From: Apodemus sylvaticus
Taxonomy: Eukaryota > Chordata > Mammalia > Rodentia > Muridae
NCBI RefSeq assembly: GCF_947179515.1
Contig: NC_067474.1
Span: 102,051,253-102,115,252 of the forward strand
Length of the DNA stretch: 64,000 bases
Direction: 5' to 3'
Of this stretch, positions 59,527 to 64,000 are shown piece after piece. The position numbers and the translations under genes are program-made. The notes beneath the pieces were generated by a model, which ran no database searches, was not told where the DNA came from, and saw only the letters and a program-made list of their open reading frames with translations. The stretch's first letter is position 1. Every line of letters begins with the position of its first letter.

Positions 59527-60213
59527 GCTTCTAGGCTAATATCTATTTATCAGTGAGTGCATACCATGAGTGTTCTATTGAGACTGGGTTACCTCACTTA
59601 GGATGATCTTCTCCTGTTCCATCTATTTGTCTAAGAATTTCACGAATTCATTTTTTTAATGGCTGAATAGTACTCCATTGTGTATAAATACCACCTTTTC
59701 TGTATCCATTCCTCCGTCGAGGGACATCTGTGTTCTTTCCAGCATCTGACTATTATAAATAGGGCTGCTATGAACATAGTGGAGCATGTGTCCTTGTTAC
59801 ATACTGGGGAGTCCTCTGGGTATATGCCCAGGAGTGGTATAGTGGGGTCCTCTGGAAGTATCATTCCCAGTTTTCTGAGGAACTGCCAGACAGACTTCCA
59901 ACAGAGAGGGCTTATAACCAAGATATACAAAGAACTCAAGCAGGTAGATTCCAGAGAGCCAAATATTCCCCTTAAAAAATGGGGTACAGAGATAAACAAA
60001 GAATTTTCACCTGAGGAATATCGAATGTCTGAGACGCACCTAAAGAAATGTTCACCATTCTTAGTCATCAGGGAAATGCAAATCAAAACAACCCTGAGAT
60101 TTCACCACACACCACTCAGAATGGTTAAGATCAAAATGCCAGGAGAAAACAAGTGCTGGAAAGGGTGTGGAGAAAGAGGCACACTCCTCCACTGCTGGTG
60201 GGGTTGCAAGCTG
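59527..60213 (-). mobile_element. L1 ORF2 fragment with 5' inversion (twin-primed)
   Basis: 59527-59899 is minus-strand ORF2 C-terminal sequence, ending at the ORF2 stop with no 3' UTR or T run. 59900-60213 is plus-strand ORF2 sequence from just upstream, ending at the CWWGCKLV region next to where the minus part starts. Opposite orientation of two adjacent L1 segments is the signature of twin priming. Confidence 0.82.
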
Positions 60214-61659
60214 GTTCTTTGAACTTCTAGTTGTGCATGGTATAGCACCATCTCTCTGAGCATGGGTAGACACTCTCAGGGGCCCCATCCCTGAGATTAC
60301 CTGAATCTCATTCTCTCACTGCCATCAGTGACATAGTTCTCATGTGGAAGAGGAATTGCCTCCATTTTCCAAGCTGATATTTTGTCTGGCTTGGTCTTGT
60401 TCACACAGTCGTAGCCACTCTCAGTCCACATGATTAACTACTCTGTTGTGTCTGAGAATGTGACTTTGCTGCAGGCATCCACTGCCTCTGGCTCTTCCAA
60501 TTCTTCTAGTCCTTTTCTTTAATGATCCCCAAGGCCAGGAAATTAGCCCTTTGCTTTCTGCTTATTGACTAGCTGTGAGTAGCTCTGTTCATTGATATGG
60601 ACTGCAAGGGGGGTTCTGCAGTAAGCATTGGCCAGTGCACAAATCCTCTCTTAGATGTTAGCTCTAATTTCAAATCAGGTACTGTGACAGTATGAACACA
60701 GTACTGCTTTTGTTCTTTGTTATCTTCGTGGCTTCACATATATCATAAGCATGATACTTCTGTTTGAAAGTATCAAGTTAATGAAAGTTTTATTTGTATT
60801 GCATTAACACTGAAGATTATCTGAAAATATAGTCACTTTCTTAGCATTATCATAGCAATATCTATGCAACAACATAGTTATTGTCCTTTTTGTCTTAGTA
60901 GCTAATTTTTTTGCTACTACTTTATCATTTAGATGGCATCTCAGTTCCTTTTTCAGCTTTCATTTTCAATGAGATCATATTTTTGGTTCAGTGCCACAAA
61001 CCAACACTAGAGTTTACTTTCTAGGAAAGTAGAGAAGAGAAATAGAACAGAATTGGAGATGTCGAAATGGAAAGTACAGACAGTTGAAGCACTGAAAGCC
61101 CTTGCTGTCAGTCACAATTAACAGAACATCTCTGCCATTAGGTACACTGAGCATGGAAGATGAATCACTAAATTCAGTATTCAATAAGTATTGATGGCTG
61201 ACAAATATATAGACATCAGTGTCTTAGACTGAAACTAAATGTGGAATTACAGATAAATGCATATATTACAGAGTATGAATAATGTATAATAGCAGAACAG
61301 ACTATATGTAATTATGGACATATGTGTGAACATACAGCATTCTTTTTGATAGACTCACAGTACCTCCCTGCTGTCCCACACCCACCTTTCACTGTCACTG
61401 TCCTTGTTTCCCGCCTCCCTGATGCAGGATGCCCCAGTGTGTGCTCGTCATTCTCCCCTCATTACCCAGTCCTGCTCACCATACAGCTGCTGTCTATTAC
61501 ATTTTGAGTGATGACTGGAGTTTTTTTCTTAAAATATATAACCACCCTTGAAACCAGAATGAAGGAGTTCAAGGTTTGAATGAAACTCTCATGTATAAGA
61601 ATTTCCTCTTAATTTTAGACCTTAGACAACATTCTTCTAATGACCTAATGCTTTCTGTT
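60214..61659. other. Duplicon C non-coding sequence
   Basis: No gene seen; resumes homology to 44300 onward of copy B. Confidence 0.6.
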
Positions 61660-61810
61660 TCAACAAAGAAAAGGAAAAACAAAAAAAGGTAAAAGACAGA
61701 AAAAAGAAAGAGAAAGAAGTACTAGAAACCAAAAAAGAGGAAGGATAGAAGAGTGGAAGAAAGGAGAAAGAAGGAAAGAAAAAAGAAGGGAAGGAAGAAA
61801 GGAAAAGGAA
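61660..61810. repeat. GA-rich purine tract
   Basis: Nearly identical to 45715-45860. Confidence 0.92.
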
Positions 61811-63591
61811 ACCAAATGTTCAATTATGAAGAAAATTTAGAGGAGACGAGAGCCACCTACTGGTCTGGCCTTCAAACAACAAAGAAAATCCAAGGTGGCA
61901 ATTTCTTTACAAAATTGTTCCCTGGCAAAGTTTCCTCCACACTAAAACACACCCATCCGCAGAAGAACTGACTTCAGTCTGGAAGGGTCCATTCCCTTCC
62001 AACTCATCTTAGGACAGAAAATCCTGTCTGGTCCACAGGTCATGTGTTCTGAGCAATGGACAGTTAAGTCTAAATAGGAAGTCTGTGTGTCCTTTCTCTC
62101 TGGCCTCCTATAACTGAAGTTCTCTGGAGAAGGAGAGGTCTGTGTGCAGTCCCCTTAGTAGGGATTCCCAGCCAAACTCACATCATTTTGATCAATAGAT
62201 AATGCATTGTGAAACTGAGGCAACCATCCCTGCACTAGGAATGCTGTAAAATAGCATGTGAACCCACAGAAGAGATTCTTCATCTGCTGCTCTGCCTGCT
62301 GAGGCCAGCAACAGTGAGTTCAGTCAATGCACTGAATTATGACTGTCTTTTGATCTGTGACCTCAAGAGTTCAGGTAACCTACTCCACAATGGCACATCT
62401 ACATGGTGCAATGTGAATCTGTGTTCCATGCATGGTCAATCTTAATTGATGCAGATTAACTTAGTTTATACTTCTATTGGGACACCAAGATCTGTGGTTT
62501 ACAGGGGCATGGCTCAACATTTCAGGGGCTATTGACCCCTCACTCTCTTTGAATTTTGAAGGACACTTGAACAGAGGAATACAATGTGTATCTGTATGTA
62601 GAACTGCCAAGGAAATGCTACAACTTCATCAGCTCCTTTTAAGAGTAAGCTGTCAATTACAACAATTCCTCCTTGATGTTTTGTTCTGCCCTTTGACTCC
62701 ATGGTCAGGAGAAAGATGTTTTTGTCTCTCTGAGTGACGAACATGCTCATATGATTGTTGCTATCCCTGGTTCTTCAATGGGAGGAGAGAATTCGGTAAT
62801 AAAATTATATGTGATAAGGACATTTATTGGTAATCTGTGTCTTCCCAGAACACCAAGTGATATCATGGTGAGTTGCAGATCTGGTAATTGAAGAAGTCTT
62901 TGCTGGGGATTATATTTATTGGATAAATGGATATTGGTGTGACTGCTAAACATGTTTCAGATTTGACTCCCTGTGTTGTTTCTATTTGGTTACTTTTAGT
63001 GCAATTTTCACCACTGTCATGGTTAATAATAAAAATGTTATGAAATAGCTCCAGATAGCGCCCTGCTCAGAAAGCATGTAATGTCATATTGTATTTCACA
63101 ACTTTAATTCAATAACTTGTTTTTATTAAAGAAAATTTGGGAATCAAGTCACAGAAATGGAAGGACTGAAACAGGAGAATGCAGTAGGTGCCAAAATACT
63201 GAGCTGTCATTCCTGCACACATAAACAGACTTGATTCAATGCACACCCAGTTCACCCAGAAAGGACCTTAGAGTCAGGGAGCATCACACAGCTGTCCATG
63301 AAGACATATCTGTGTACAGTAACACTGTAATCTGGACACTGCCAAGTTTGTCAAGCTTCAGGACTGAGAGAGTAAAAATGCCCATATCCAGTTCTCTGTG
63401 TCTGCTCTTCCTGAGTTGCAGTGACCAATACCCACTGTTGTAGAGCAGGGCACAGTATCATCTTAGTTAGAGAGGCAGTCCACCTGAATGATCTGACCAA
63501 CATCTGTGTGAAATGATTGAGCTGGAAGGCCAGTGTGAGGCACTGTGAGGAAGGCATCAGGAAGAGAGTGATTGTGTGTACTTAACACCCA

Positions 63592-63601
<10 letters not shown>
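61811..63601. other. Duplicon C non-coding sequence
   Basis: No gene seen; parallel to 45861-47643. Confidence 0.6.
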
Positions 63602-63628
<27 letters not shown>

Positions 63629-63634
63629 CTCGCG

Positions 63635-63668
<34 letters not shown>
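63602..63668. repeat. (CA)n microsatellite
   Basis: CA units with two tcgc interruptions. Confidence 0.96.
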
Positions 63669-64000
63669 TGCACTTGTACAGACTAGCACATCTTAAACTC
63701 TTTGCACTTACAGGTGAGTTGAAGCCTACTCACTGCTTTCTTAATTATCAGATAAAGTGTATCTGGTCATATATCAAGGTCCTTGTTACAAGGAATTCAG
63801 TTTTTTAACAGGATGAAGAATTGGATCACTTTTCATTCTTTTAGAGGCAAACATCTATTGAGAAGAATACCGTTTGCTGAAGATGGTCTCTTATTTCCAG
63901 TGTGTACTTTTGTATCTTTTCTTAAAAATGAGATTTCAGTAAGTGTAAAGAATTGTGACTGGGTTATGTATTCTAATCCCTAAGTCTACCATCTCTTTAT
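63669..64000. other. Duplicon C, continues past window end
   Basis: No gene seen; includes the empty site (about 63908-63925) matching the L1 insertion point of copy B. Confidence 0.6.

Larger units (their letters stand above)
54350..64000 (+). repeat. Segmental duplication, copy C (runs off the window)
   Basis: Parallel to copy B and antiparallel to copy A. The stretch 54360-55030 matches 16500-16000 inverted and is missing from B because the L1 at 40044 replaced it. Contains C-specific insertions at 54725-54853 and 58888-60213. Confidence 0.9.

Noticed and set aside
1..64000. CRISPR arrays, toxin-antitoxin or other prokaryotic defence systems
   Set aside because: The tandem repeats here are eukaryotic microsatellites and minisatellites without spacer structure, and the sequence is clearly mammalian.
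1..64000. Rat-type ID SINE as a species marker
   Set aside because: I looked for the ID-element head and did not see it; absence in one window only mildly disfavours rat.

Overview
This is a mammalian, murine-rodent nuclear window. It lies in what looks like a type I interferon (IFN-alpha-like) gene cluster buried in retrotransposons. The rodent call rests on a mouse-type B1 and B2 SINE with clear target-site duplications, several rodent L1/Lx LINE copies, and interferon sequences whose nearest relatives known to me are rodent IFN-alphas. I saw no rat-type ID SINE, so a mouse-like or field-mouse-like murine seems more likely than rat. The species is inference.

Four intronless interferon loci are visible. 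Locus A (13232-13789, minus) and locus B (42706-43257, plus) have uninterrupted reading frames. Locus C (57323-57874, plus) is almost identical to B but has one in-frame stop at codon 83. Locus D (20320-20845, minus) is an older, more canonical IFN-alpha pseudogene with two internal deletions. A, B and C keep a TATA-like box and a virus-response (IRF-binding) element upstream. All four carry an ATTTA microsatellite between stop codon and poly(A) signal, which in RNA would act like an AU-rich instability element.

A, B and C sit in copies of one segmental duplication. Copy A (about 6.74-16.5 kb) is inverted relative to copies B (about 40.05-47.94 kb, resuming at 53.03 kb) and C (about 54.35 kb to the window end). 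The copies share a B1, purine-rich tracts, long TG/CA-rich tracts and the interferon gene. They differ by later insertions: about 1.9 kb with a TG-rich minisatellite in A; about 450 bp and a 5.1-kb L1 in B; an L1 3' end, an LTR, a tRNA-Glu-like fragment and a twin-primed L1 in C.

The rest, left to right: 0-6.7 kb holds a decayed endogenous retrovirus (two gag zinc knuckles) interrupted by a composite L1. 17-23.7 kb is intergenic with pseudogene D. 23.7-28.6 kb is stacked L1. 29.6-33 kb is a separate unit made of a degenerate ~290-bp repeat array and a CpG-rich promoter-like block facing a short ORF that ends at a good splice donor. 33.8-40.04 kb is L1, B2, B1 and about 2 kb of unassigned sequence.

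The most interesting observations are: paired loss of both cysteines of one interferon disulfide in gene A; loss of a receptor-facing helix-E segment in gene B; the L1 in copy B that lacks its endonuclease region but keeps a monomeric 5' UTR; the LTR/tRNA-Glu-half junction in copy C; and the unassigned 29.6-33 kb unit. I found no prokaryotic-type systems and no CRISPR.
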